Shown: one piece after another, positions 1 through 6,907 of the stretch
How positions within the stretch are numbered: the stretch's first letter is position 1
Layout of the letters: each line of letters opens with the position of its first letter
DNA from: Kaistella faecalis
Lineage (GTDB): Bacteria; Bacteroidota; Bacteroidia; Flavobacteriales; Weeksellaceae
Assembly: GCF_019195395.1 (NCBI RefSeq)
Contig: NZ_CP078067.1
Coordinates: 2,247,783 to 2,311,782, forward strand
Length of the DNA stretch: 64,000 nt
Reading direction: 5' to 3'
Notes under the pieces: model-generated
Told to the model about the DNA's origin: nothing
Seen by the model: only the letters and a program-made list of their open reading frames with translations
The model's database searches: none
Program-made: the position numbers and the translations under genes

Positions 1-286
1 CGAGATCGGTATTGCTGGTTCCGGATTTAATGCGGTAACGTCCTGCTTTGAAGAAACGGTCCATGCTTTTATCCAGAGCAACCGCCTTAAAGGATTCCCT
101 GTTTTTAATATATGGCGTAATGGAATCCAGGATTGAATTGAAGTTTGCCGAGTGCGGAATCAGTACATAGCCTTCTTTAGCGACATTGCTTCCGAAAAAT
201 TTCTGATAATACCGCAAACCGAAAAATCCGCTGATTAACAGAATAACCAATGCAATGACCGCAACAACCGAAATCCCTTTTTTCAT
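1..286 (-). CDS. mltG: Endolytic murein transglycosylase MltG, N-terminal part
   Basis: Only the first 95 codons are inside the window; the gene runs off the left edge. The protein begins at the ATG at 286-284 with a short basic N-terminus (MKKGISVV) and one hydrophobic segment at about residues 4-23, followed by a periplasmic part with a VLIPHSANF-like stretch and a GRYRI motif typical of the YceG/MltG LysM-like subdomain. MltG proteins cleave nascent peptidoglycan strands at the inner membrane and are thought to terminate glycan chain growth. It lies 42 bases downstream of dapF on the same strand, so the two probably share a transcript that links diaminopimelate supply to wall processing. 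The catalytic glutamate lies beyond the edge, so the call rests on the N-terminal pattern and the position next to dapF. Confidence 0.75.
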   Translation of the reverse strand, partial: MKKGISVVAVIALVILLISGFFGLRYYQKFFGSNVAKEGYVLIPHSANFNSILDSITPYIKNRESFKAVALDKSMDRFFKAGRYRIKSGTSNTDL

Positions 287-328
287 ATAATTATAATTGA
301 TTTTCTAATCTAGATGTTTTTCGCTGTT

Positions 329-1105
329 TCAGAGGTTTATTTTTCCTTTGAAGACCTGTTTTGCAGGACCTTCCAGCCAAATATTTGTGAACGCACCGCC
401 GTGCTGTTCGGCGTATACTTTAAGATTTCCGCCCAAAACTTTTACATTAACTGAACTGTTGCTTTTATCTTTAAGATAAACCAGTGCTGATGCGGTAACC
501 CCTGTTCCGCAGCTGAATGTTTCATCTTCAACTCCGCGTTCGTACGTTCTGACGAATATTTCGTTTTCCCCGGTTTCTTCCACGAAATTCACGTTGATGC
601 CTTCTGTTTTGTAAGTCGCAGAATTACGGATTCTGTTACCTTCAGCATACACTTTAAAGTTTTTCACATCCTCCACATACTGTACGAAATGCGGCGAACC
701 GGTATTAAGAACATGGTCTGCACCATCTTTATTTATTGCAGAAACATCAATCATTTTCAGTTTCACGATGCCGTTGCTGATTTCTGCTTCATGAATTCCG
801 TCGACTGCTTCAAAACTTGCCCGGTCTTCGAAAATATCCAGAAAATGGGCAAACGCTACAATGCATCGGCCACCATTTCCGCACATGGTACTTTCATTTC
901 CGTCGGAATTATAATATACCATTCTGAAGTCGGTGTTGGCATCATTTTCAAGTAAGATAAGGCCGTCGCCACCGATTCCGAATCTTCGGTCACAAAGCCT
1001 CTCAATCAACTCTTTTTCTTTAGGAAACTGCATATCGCGGTTATCGATCATTACGAAATCGTTGCCGGTTCCCTGGTATTTGTAAAATTCAATTGTATTC
1101 TGCAT
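329..1105 (-). CDS. dapF: Diaminopimelate epimerase
   Basis: 258 residues, a normal DapF length. It interconverts LL- and meso-diaminopimelate in the cytoplasm, the last step before lysine and peptidoglycan precursor synthesis. Both catalytic cysteines are visible: Cys75 in MCGNGGRC and Cys199 in SCGTGV. The N-terminal GTGNDFV motif and the GIGGDG loop also match the family. The ATG at 1105 is preceded on the minus strand by a TATCTTTG box (1137-1144). dapB of the same pathway is elsewhere in the window (48831), so the pathway is not clustered. mltG follows 42 bases downstream. The identification is secure. Confidence 0.97.
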   Translation of the reverse strand: MQNTIEFYKYQGTGNDFVMIDNRDMQFPKEKELIERLCDRRFGIGGDGLILLENDANTDFRMVYYNSDGNESTMCGNGGRCIVAFAHFLDIFEDRASFEAVDGIHEAEISNGIVKLKMIDVSAINKDGADHVLNTGSPHFVQYVEDVKNFKVYAEGNRIRNSATYKTEGINVNFVEETGENEIFVRTYERGVEDETFSCGTGVTASALVYLKDKSNSSVNVKVLGGNLKVYAEQHGGAFTNIWLEGPAKQVFKGKINL

Positions 1106-1136
1106 AAGAAACCAAAATGGTTATAAAATATGGCAG

Positions 1137-1144
1137 CAAAGATA
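1137..1144 (-). promoter_or_regulatory. Bacteroidota -7 box of dapF
   Basis: On the minus strand this reads TATCTTTG, a perfect TAnnTTTG. It ends 31 bases before the dapF ATG. No clear TTG -33 element was found at the usual spacing. Confidence 0.55.
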
Positions 1145-1206
1145 CTTAAAAGGGATAACCTGAATTGATGTGGATGCGTTAAAGTTTTTACAAAATAACC
1201 GAACGA

Positions 1207-1872
1207 TTACGGCATCAGTTTCCGTGGCTTTTTCCATTCCAAATACCCAATCACCGCCATTACGGTGAATACCAGATATTGGACGGAGGTAATTCCCAAT
1301 CCTTTGTAAAGCATCATGGGGATGCAGATGATATCGCCGATGATCCAGAAAATCCAGTTCTCGATCTTTCTTTTTGCCATGAGCCACATGCCCACAAGAA
1401 AAATAGCGGTGGTAAAAATATCCAGCCAGTTGGCCCAGTCGAGATGATAAAGCCCGAAATCGGCATTTTCCGCAGAAAACTGATTATCAATAAACGGCTT
1501 ATAATAGTAAACAACCGTCACCAAAATTAAGCTGATTAGGAAAAGTCCGGCAGAAACTGCCCACTCTTTTCTTGTGGCGGCCGACACTTCTACATGAACA
1601 TGGTCCTCGGAACTTTTTGCCCAAAGTACCCAGCCATAAACGCTCATCACGGTATAGTAGAAGTTGATCATCATATCGCCCAGCAACCCGAATTTAAAAA
1701 GGATATAAACGTAAAGTGCCGTAGAAATAATGCCGGTTGGGTAGACCCAGATATTCTTTTTAATCGAAAAATAGACACTCAGAAGACCGAAAAGCGTGGC
1801 GGTTGCTTCCAGAATAATCTGATATGTTTCGTAGGATTCGTAAGGTTTTATGAAGAGTTCATGCAGATTCAT
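1207..1872 (-). CDS. pnuC: PnuC-type vitamin transporter (nicotinamide riboside)
   Basis: 221 residues with about seven hydrophobic segments, a short polar N-terminus and a lysine-rich tail, as in the PnuC family. PnuC proteins move nicotinamide riboside by facilitated diffusion across the inner membrane, and phosphorylation inside the cell traps the substrate. Family features seen include the aromatic NIWVYPTG turn, the INFYYTVMSVYGW helix and a WIFWIIGD helix. Bacteroidota also use PnuC relatives for thiamine (PnuT), usually with a TPP riboswitch upstream. None is visible here, so nicotinamide riboside is the better guess but is not proven. The ATG lies only four bases after a TATCTTTG box, suggesting a leaderless mRNA. 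It is transcribed toward dapF with a 101-base gap. Confidence 0.88.
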   Translation of the reverse strand: MNLHELFIKPYESYETYQIILEATATLFGLLSVYFSIKKNIWVYPTGIISTALYVYILFKFGLLGDMMINFYYTVMSVYGWVLWAKSSEDHVHVEVSAATRKEWAVSAGLFLISLILVTVVYYYKPFIDNQFSAENADFGLYHLDWANWLDIFTTAIFLVGMWLMAKRKIENWIFWIIGDIICIPMMLYKGLGITSVQYLVFTVMAVIGYLEWKKPRKLMP

Positions 1873-1876
1873 GAAC

Positions 1877-1884
1877 CAAAGATA
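1877..1884 (-). promoter_or_regulatory. -7 box of pnuC, four bases from ATG
   Basis: The minus strand reads TATCTTTG followed by GTTC and the pnuC ATG. With transcription expected to start a few bases after the box, the 5' end would fall at or next to the start codon. Confidence 0.6.
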
Positions 1885-1938
1885 ATTTTTTTAATTGACG
1901 GAAGTAAGCATTTTGCACGCGACAGTGTGTTTCACTAT

Positions 1939-1963
1939 AAAACCCCGTAATTTCCGGGGTTTT
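1939..1963 (-). terminator. Rho-independent terminator after osmC
   Basis: Perfect 9-bp stem (1939-1947 with 1955-1963), C4/G4 core and seven-base loop. On the minus strand it ends in TTTT, placing it 22 bases after the osmC stop. Confidence 0.8.
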
Positions 1964-1984
1964 TGTCATTTTTACTTTTCTATA

Positions 1985-2422
1985 TTATTGCCCGATTATA
2001 ATATTCGGAACCATCGTAATTTTTGAATTTACTGAATTAGAGATCAGGCAGTTGGCTTCGGATTTCTGCAGTACACGCTCTGCTTTTGCGCGGTCTTCTT
2101 CGTGAGTAATGACCACGGTAGGTTCCAGAATCACTTCTGTCATCAGGAATTTACCGTCGGTACGATCGAGTTTACCGCTGGATTTAATGGTGAAATCACT
2201 GAACTCCAGTTTAGAGTTTTCAGCGATCGCCACAAAAGTCGTCATCAGACAGCTTGCCACTGCTGCGGTAAAGAGATGTTCCGGTGACCAGATTCCTTCC
2301 ACGCCGGAAGGGAATTGGGGTGGTGTAGCGATTTCAACTGCGGTTGTAAGCTCTGGAGAAGTCATTTCGCCAGTCCGGCCGCTTTTCCAGTTAATGTCTA
2401 CGTTATAAAAATGTGCTTCCAT
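1985..2422 (-). CDS. OsmC/Ohr-family peroxiredoxin-like protein
   Basis: 145 residues. OsmC/Ohr proteins reduce organic hydroperoxides with a pair of cysteines. Here the pair is Cys58 (AVASCLMTTF) and Cys125 (EANCLIS), both at family positions, and the SPEHLFTAAVASC helix is typical of the OsmC/YhfA branch. It probably acts in the cytoplasm as a homodimer. It starts four bases after the rhodanese stop, so both sulfur/redox genes are very likely one transcription unit, closed by the terminator at 1939-1963. The exact branch (OsmC, Ohr or YhfA) cannot be settled from motifs alone, so no symbol is given. Confidence 0.9.
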   Translation of the reverse strand: MEAHFYNVDINWKSGRTGEMTSPELTTAVEIATPPQFPSGVEGIWSPEHLFTAAVASCLMTTFVAIAENSKLEFSDFTIKSSGKLDRTDGKFLMTEVILEPTVVITHEEDRAKAERVLQKSEANCLISNSVNSKITMVPNIIIGQ

Positions 2423-2426
2423 AGGG

Positions 2427-2738
2427 TTAAATTTTATTGTTTAAACTCATCCATCCGCCACCGTTGTAAACCTTAGTATAGCCGGCTTTTTTCAGAATGC
2501 TCTGTGCAGAAGAACTTCTCATTCCCGAGGCGCAGCAGGTAATAACTGGTTTGTTTTTGTCCTTGATTCTGGAAAGGCTTGCAGAAAGCTGATCTACGGG
2601 AATATTGATGGAGTTTTTCACATGTCCGCCGGCATATTCGCCTTTGCTTCTTACGTCTACGATCACAGCGCCTTCTTTCACGAGCGCAGCAAAATCTGTA
2701 CTTTCCATTCCGAATAAACTTTTAATTGAATCAAACAT
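2427..2738 (-). CDS. Single-domain rhodanese-like protein
   Basis: 103 residues from the ATG at 2738; a longer frame up to 2855 adds 39 residues of unrelated composition, so the shorter start is preferred. The family transfers sulfane sulfur from donors such as thiosulfate or persulfides to thiol acceptors. Motifs include the IVDVRSKGEYAGGH substrate region and the active loop CASGMR with catalytic Cys69. A one-domain cytoplasmic protein of this size resembles GlpE/PspE-type rhodaneses without the export signal. It is the first gene of the pair with the OsmC-like gene and is divergent from the permease at 3003. Confidence 0.9.
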   Translation of the reverse strand: MFDSIKSLFGMESTDFAALVKEGAVIVDVRSKGEYAGGHVKNSINIPVDQLSASLSRIKDKNKPVITCCASGMRSSSAQSILKKAGYTKVYNGGGWMSLNNKI

Positions 2739-2947
2739 ATTTCTGTATTTTTTATTGTTATTAACAGGGCAAAGGTAGCATGCCCAAGAATCTGAGTCGG
2801 TAACACAGGTTACATAAGCATGCGCTATAAAATTTGAATCAGGAGTTTTAAACACGGTTGAGACAGGTCGAATTATCTTTTTCCTTTCAAAATCAGTGAT
2901 TAACGATAAAATAGGCAGTAAAACTTAAATTAAAACACCAGAAAATA

Positions 2948-2976
2948 TTGATATCTCAAAATATTTTATATTTTTG
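2948..2976 (+). promoter_or_regulatory. Bacteroidota-type promoter of the permease
   Basis: TTG at 2948-2950, 18-base spacer, then TATTTTTG at 2969-2976. Both elements and the spacing fit the Bacteroidota sigma-A consensus; the ATG follows at 3003. Confidence 0.7.
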
Positions 2977-3002
2977 GAAATCTTAAAAAAACAATAAAAC
3001 GT

Positions 3003-4544
3003 ATGGCAAATATTTGGATCAAGAAACCCATGGAAGCGTATGAAGCTGACATTAAAAAGAGCGAGCTGAAACGCGTACTGGGTAAATGGAGTTTGACAGC
3101 AATTGGTATCGGTGCTATTATCGGCGGCGGTATTTTTGTTTTAACAGGAACTGGCGCATACTATCATGCCGGTCCGGCGTTGGCGCTGTCCTTTGTAATT
3201 GCGGGTATTGCCTGTGTTTTTGCCGCATTGTGTTACGCTGAATTTGCTTCGATTTTACCGGTAGAAGGATCGGCTTATGCCTATGCTTACGGAACCGTGG
3301 GCGAAGTTTTTGCGTGGATCATCGGTTGGGGACTCATCCTGGAATATGCCATGGGATCGATGACGGTCGCTGTGTCCTGGTCAGGTTATTTTACCAAGTT
3401 CCTCCATATGTTCGGAATCCATTTGCCGAACTGGCTTACGACCGATCCGCAAACTTTTGCAGCAGCAGGAGGAACAGGATTTTCTATGAATCTTCCGGCT
3501 TTGCTGATTGTACTTTTTGTAATTTCTATTTTGGTAAGAGGAACCAAAGGTGCTGCGAAAGCCAATAACTTTATCGTAGTTCTGAAAGTTTCAGCAATTA
3601 TCTTCGTAATTATTGCGGGTCTTTTCTTTATTAATGTAGAGAACTGGACTCCTTTCATTCCTGCACCGACTGTAATTACTGAAAATGGAGTGTCGCACGA
3701 AGCTTACGGTTATGCCGGTGTAGTTGCCGGAGCATCTGCGATCTTCTTCGCGTATGTAGGATTTGATGCAGTTTCAACACAGGCGGGCGAAGCGATCAAT
3801 CCGAAAAAGGATGTGCCGTTTGCCATTATTACTTCTTTGGTCATCTGTACTGTGCTGTATATATTAGTATCTCTGGTGCTTACCGGGATGATGCATTATA
3901 CCGATTTCAATCCGCTGGGCAAATATCCGGACGCGATTAAGGCGCCTGTAGCATATGCCTTCGATATCGCTGGCCAGGCTTGGGCAGGTTATATTATCAC
4001 TATTGCAGCAACCGTAGGATTAATTTCTGTATTGATGGTAATGATCATGGGGCAGTCCCGTATTTTCCTTGGGATGTCTAAAGATGGTTTGATTCCGAAG
4101 ACTTTCTCTAAAGTTAACGCCGCGACCGGTGTACCAAGAAAAAACCTGATGATTTTAGGTGGCGTAATCTCTGTAGTTGCTGCGTTTACACCGATTAATG
4201 ATCTGGCCCACATGACCAGTTTCGGAACTTTGTTTGCCTTTACCATGGTGTGCGTTGCAGTGTGGATCCTCCGTGTGAAGCAGCCTGAATTACCGCGCAG
4301 TTTCCGCGTGCCGTTCTTACCTGTCATTGCAACTTTGGGAATCCTGATCAACATTTACCTGATCATCAACCTGAGTATCGAAGCGCAGACTTACTCATTC
4401 ATCTGGCTCATCATTGGGGTTGTAATTTACTTCCTTTACAGTAAGAAACACTCGAACCTGCAGAACGGAGGTTTCGGTGAGACTTTTAAAGCAGAACAGG
4501 AGCCCCTTGAAAAAGTAGATATCGACATCGATAATAAAGATTAA
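3003..4544 (+). CDS. APC-superfamily amino acid permease (CAT-like)
   Basis: 513 residues with about 12-13 hydrophobic helices. APC permeases carry amino acids across the inner membrane, usually with protons. The hallmark first-helix motif GIGAIIGGGIFVLTG is near residues 35-49, and the sixth-helix region FFAYVGFDAVST also fits cationic-amino-acid-transporter/YfnA-like proteins. The C-terminal tail is charged and cytoplasmic (KVDIDIDNKD). A well-formed promoter lies upstream and a strong terminator directly after the stop, so it appears to be monocistronic. Substrate specificity (cationic, branched-chain or broad) cannot be read from the sequence. Confidence 0.92.
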   Translation: MANIWIKKPMEAYEADIKKSELKRVLGKWSLTAIGIGAIIGGGIFVLTGTGAYYHAGPALALSFVIAGIACVFAALCYAEFASILPVEGSAYAYAYGTVGEVFAWIIGWGLILEYAMGSMTVAVSWSGYFTKFLHMFGIHLPNWLTTDPQTFAAAGGTGFSMNLPALLIVLFVISILVRGTKGAAKANNFIVVLKVSAIIFVIIAGLFFINVENWTPFIPAPTVITENGVSHEAYGYAGVVAGASAIFFAYVGFDAVSTQAGEAINPKKDVPFAIITSLVICTVLYILVSLVLTGMMHYTDFNPLGKYPDAIKAPVAYAFDIAGQAWAGYIITIAATVGLISVLMVMIMGQSRIFLGMSKDGLIPKTFSKVNAATGVPRKNLMILGGVISVVAAFTPINDLAHMTSFGTLFAFTMVCVAVWILRVKQPELPRSFRVPFLPVIATLGILINIYLIINLSIEAQTYSFIWLIIGVVIYFLYSKKHSNLQNGGFGETFKAEQEPLEKVDIDIDNKD

Positions 4545-4554
4545 ATAATTTTCC

Positions 4555-4584
4555 AAAAGTCCGCATCACTGCGGACTTTTTTTT
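4555..4584 (+). terminator. Rho-independent terminator after the permease
   Basis: Perfect 10-bp stem (4555-4564 with 4571-4580), six-base loop and a run of eight T. It lies 10 bases after the permease stop and five bases before the next ATG. Confidence 0.92.
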
Positions 4585-4588
4585 CAAT

Positions 4589-5611
4589 ATGCATATGAAA
4601 AAATCAGCCCTAATCATTCTGTGTCTGTTCAGCCAGTTCATCTTTTCACAAACGCTGGAAACAGAAGTTCTTCTAAAGGATAAAATCTCAATCCGAGCGT
4701 TGCAGCTATATGATGGCAAAGTGTGGTATACCGGCACGGATTCTAAATTCGGGTATGTAAGTCTTAAGGATAGCGCGGATAAAAAGCAGATTAAGCTTTC
4801 GTCCGAGAATCTTCAGTTCAGAACGTTGGCGCAAACTAAGTCCAGTTTTTATGCGATTAATATTGCTTCGCCAGCCAAATGGTTCACCATTCAAAAAAGT
4901 GATTTAAAGGTTAATTTAAACATGATCGACACCACCAAAACCGTCTTTTATGATGCTTTTGTTTTCGACCAAGCTAAAAACCGTGGCATTGCAATCAGCG
5001 ATCCTAACGAAGACGGAAGCAGTAAAAATTTAATTTTCACGTATGCATCACGCAAAAATCCAAAGACCGATTTTCCTCAATATTTCCCGGGTGAAGCGCA
5101 TTTCGCAGCCAGCAATACCAATATTGCGATGCAAGGAAATTGGGTGTGGATTGCCACAGGTGGAATGAAAGCCAGAATTTTCAAATTCAATTGGAGTCAT
5201 CCTTTCACTTGGAAAGCCATAGAAACTCCTTTCATCCAGGGCACCTCCTCACAGGGCATTTATTCCATTGATTTCTACGATAAGAACTTCGGAATTGCCG
5301 TGGGTGGCGATTACACCAAACAAGCTGAAAACATCAACAATATCGCGACCACCAATGACGGTGGCGAAACCTGGCAGATTCAGGCTTCAGGAAAGAATGC
5401 GGGTTATAAAACCTGCGTAAAAATCCGTCCCAAATCAAAAGGGAAAGACATCATCGCCGTGGGCGACCAGAACATAGAATTCTCCAGCGATTACGGAAAA
5501 ACCTGGACGAAAATTTCAGAGGAGAAAGGCCTCTATGTCTGCGAATGGGTCGACAGTAACACCCTTGTTTTTGCCGGAAAAGACCGCATTGTGAAAATGA
5601 CGCTGCGCTGA
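4589..5611 (+). CDS. Secreted BNR/Ycf48-like beta-propeller protein
   Basis: 340 residues. The N-terminus (basic, then LIILCLFSQFIFSQ) is a clear Sec signal peptide, probably cleaved after residue 20-22, so the protein is periplasmic or outer-surface. Two Asp-box/BNR repeats are visible, TTNDGGETWQ and SSDYGKTW, which fold as beta-propeller blades in sialidases and Ycf48-like assembly factors. In flavobacteria such genes are often labelled oxidoreductase without support; no cofactor motif is seen here, so the function is unknown. The ATG at 4589 or the one at 4595 could be used. The gene is convergent with 5637-6383 and no clear terminator lies between them. Confidence 0.82.
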   Translation: MHMKKSALIILCLFSQFIFSQTLETEVLLKDKISIRALQLYDGKVWYTGTDSKFGYVSLKDSADKKQIKLSSENLQFRTLAQTKSSFYAINIASPAKWFTIQKSDLKVNLNMIDTTKTVFYDAFVFDQAKNRGIAISDPNEDGSSKNLIFTYASRKNPKTDFPQYFPGEAHFAASNTNIAMQGNWVWIATGGMKARIFKFNWSHPFTWKAIETPFIQGTSSQGIYSIDFYDKNFGIAVGGDYTKQAENINNIATTNDGGETWQIQASGKNAGYKTCVKIRPKSKGKDIIAVGDQNIEFSSDYGKTWTKISEEKGLYVCEWVDSNTLVFAGKDRIVKMTLR

Positions 5612-5636
5612 CCAGACTTTTTCAGTCAATAAAAAC

Positions 5637-6383
5637 TTAATCTTCAAATGTGCTGAGGTGTGTACTCATCAGCATGCCTGTCCACAGATACGCTGCCGAA
5701 AACGCTTCCTTCATCACTGAAGACTGATTGGGTGCCCCAAACTTCAGACAGCCGATGATGAGCAGCCATCCTTCCGCTGCATCCACCGGGAAGATCCAGT
5801 CCTGAGCAGGGACCGCCGAAGTTCCGCTGATCTCCAGTTCAAGTTTTGCAACCTCCTTTATAGGCACAGCCTCTTTATTAAGATCGGCAGTAATCGCAAC
5901 GAGCGTCAGCACCGCTGAACTGCTGTTTTTGACCGGAATGATCTGGTTTTTCCATTTCAGTTCAGGGAGGTGGACTTTCATTTCACCGTTGGATTCCATT
6001 TCAAAAGTCAGAAAGAAGTTCGTGCAGCTTTCCCATTCCATTTCCGGGTTAAATGAGAAACCTGCCAGAGCCTGCGGATTTCCGAAACCGGTACCCGTTC
6101 CTGCGCTACCACCCGTATCGCCAGTAACTGTTTTCCTGATCCTTGCGCGTTGCTTTGCTGCAAAATATTGCGGAGCAGGAACTCCAAGCATGCGGAGGAC
6201 CTGAAGGCGGAACGTCTTTTCCCTGCTGCTTACCAGCCCGAAAACGCCGGCTGCAGCTTTGGTCTGGGTCGTCTGTTTTACACGGTCGGGTTTTGCCCTT
6301 ACGAATGCGCGTTCGCCATCATTAACAAACACAATATTACCGATGGTACCACTCAGGTTGCCGTTTTTTTTAACTCTTGCCAT
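5637..6383 (-). CDS. Unrecognised protein with SG..G N-terminal motif
   Basis: 248 residues from the ATG at 6383; an upstream in-frame ATG at 6419 would add a lysine/arginine-rich 12-residue leader and is less likely. There is no signal peptide or membrane segment. Residues 1-60 carry GNLSGTIGNIVFV, a VRAKPDRV stretch, TQTKAAAGVFG and basic residues. This layout resembles DUF6266-like proteins in pattern only. The middle is glycine-rich (GGSAGTGTGFG) and the rest looks beta-rich. I do not recognise a function. Base composition is like the core genome, unlike the AT-rich genes to its right. It stands alone, with a 524-base gap holding tandem repeats upstream of it. Confidence 0.72.
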   Translation of the reverse strand: MARVKKNGNLSGTIGNIVFVNDGERAFVRAKPDRVKQTTQTKAAAGVFGLVSSREKTFRLQVLRMLGVPAPQYFAAKQRARIRKTVTGDTGGSAGTGTGFGNPQALAGFSFNPEMEWESCTNFFLTFEMESNGEMKVHLPELKWKNQIIPVKNSSSAVLTLVAITADLNKEAVPIKEVAKLELEISGTSAVPAQDWIFPVDAAEGWLLIIGCLKFGAPNQSSVMKEAFSAAYLWTGMLMSTHLSTFED

Positions 6384-6481
6384 TATTTTTTTTCTTATCT
6401 TTAGTTTTCGGTAACGCAAAAAGGGCAGTTTATTTCAAACCCTTCGGGTCACCTTCCATAAAGATACAATATAAATTAATT

Positions 6482-6530
6482 AAAACTCCAATATAGATCC
6501 AATAGCTTATTAGACTTATATTGGAGTTTT
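6482..6530. repeat. 14-bp perfect inverted repeat
   Basis: AAAACTCCAATATA at 6482-6495 is the exact reverse complement of 6517-6530, with a 21-base loop. The right arm overlaps the first two units of the 11-bp tandem array. Confidence 0.75.
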
Positions 6531-6553
6531 ATTGGACTTATATTGGACTTGGG
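6510..6553 (+). repeat. Four tandem 11-bp repeats
   Basis: Units are TTAGACTTATA, TTGGAGTTTTA, TTGGACTTATA and TTGGACTTGGG, head to tail with no gaps; consensus TTGGACTTATA. The 11-bp period is about one DNA helical turn, so all units face the same side of the helix. Confidence 0.85.
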
Positions 6554-6800
6554 TACTACGGTGGATATACAGTGGACGAACAGTGACCCGTACTAAGATA
6601 ACGATACAGTTTAATAAGGTAAAGCAGTCGGGTAACTTCGAGGCTATAGGTGCGAATGGTAGTTGGGATGGAACGTGATCCATATAATATTTTTTCCGCG
6701 GTGGTATCTGGAACGCCACTGAAAACAGCATGAGCAATAATCACCTAAATATTTTGTATAACTTATTGTTTAATTTATACCTAATGCGCGACGGTAGGTT

Positions 6801-6820
6801 ATTGACAAATGTCTGTCAAT
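6801..6820. promoter_or_regulatory. Possible operator upstream of the NACHT gene
   Basis: ATTGACA at 6801-6807 and TGTCAAT at 6814-6820 form a perfect 7-bp dyad with a six-base spacer. It ends 16 bases before the -33 element of the promoter at 6836, a position suited to regulator binding. No regulator gene is adjacent, so this is tentative. Confidence 0.35.
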
Positions 6821-6835
6821 CAATAAAAACCATGA

Positions 6836-6866
6836 TTTGCAGGAATGTATTATATTCATATATTTG
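6836..6866 (+). promoter_or_regulatory. Promoter of the NACHT gene
   Basis: TTTG at 6836-6839, 19-base spacer, TATATTTG at 6859-6866: an ideal Bacteroidota promoter. It lies inside the 5' extension of the longest frame (from 6845), which argues that translation starts at 6908. Confidence 0.7.
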
Positions 6867-6907
6867 GAGTTAGCCGCAATAATATAATTGAAAGAAAAAA
6901 TTTTAAT

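Larger units (their letters stand above)
6384..6907. other. Long intergenic region with repeats and a promoter
   Basis: No convincing gene was found in these 524 bases. It holds a 14-bp inverted repeat, four 11-bp tandem repeats, a 7-bp operator-like inverted repeat and the NACHT gene promoter. Short frames of 62-73 codons on the minus strand have no protein-like composition and overlap the repeats. Confidence 0.6.

Noticed and set aside
1870-1984. TPP riboswitch upstream of pnuC, which would imply a thiamine carrier
   Set aside because: The gap is short, contains the osmC terminator and lacks the conserved thi-box segments.
2739-2855. N-terminal extension of the rhodanese to 2855
   Set aside because: The extra 39 residues have an odd Cys/Asn-rich composition and the ATG at 2738 gives a complete domain.
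6510-6553. Possible CRISPR array
   Set aside because: Units are 11 bases with no spacers between them and no cas genes are in the window.
6516-6744. Two short minus-strand frames in the repeat region
   Set aside because: Composition is not protein-like and they cover the tandem repeats; no start signal.
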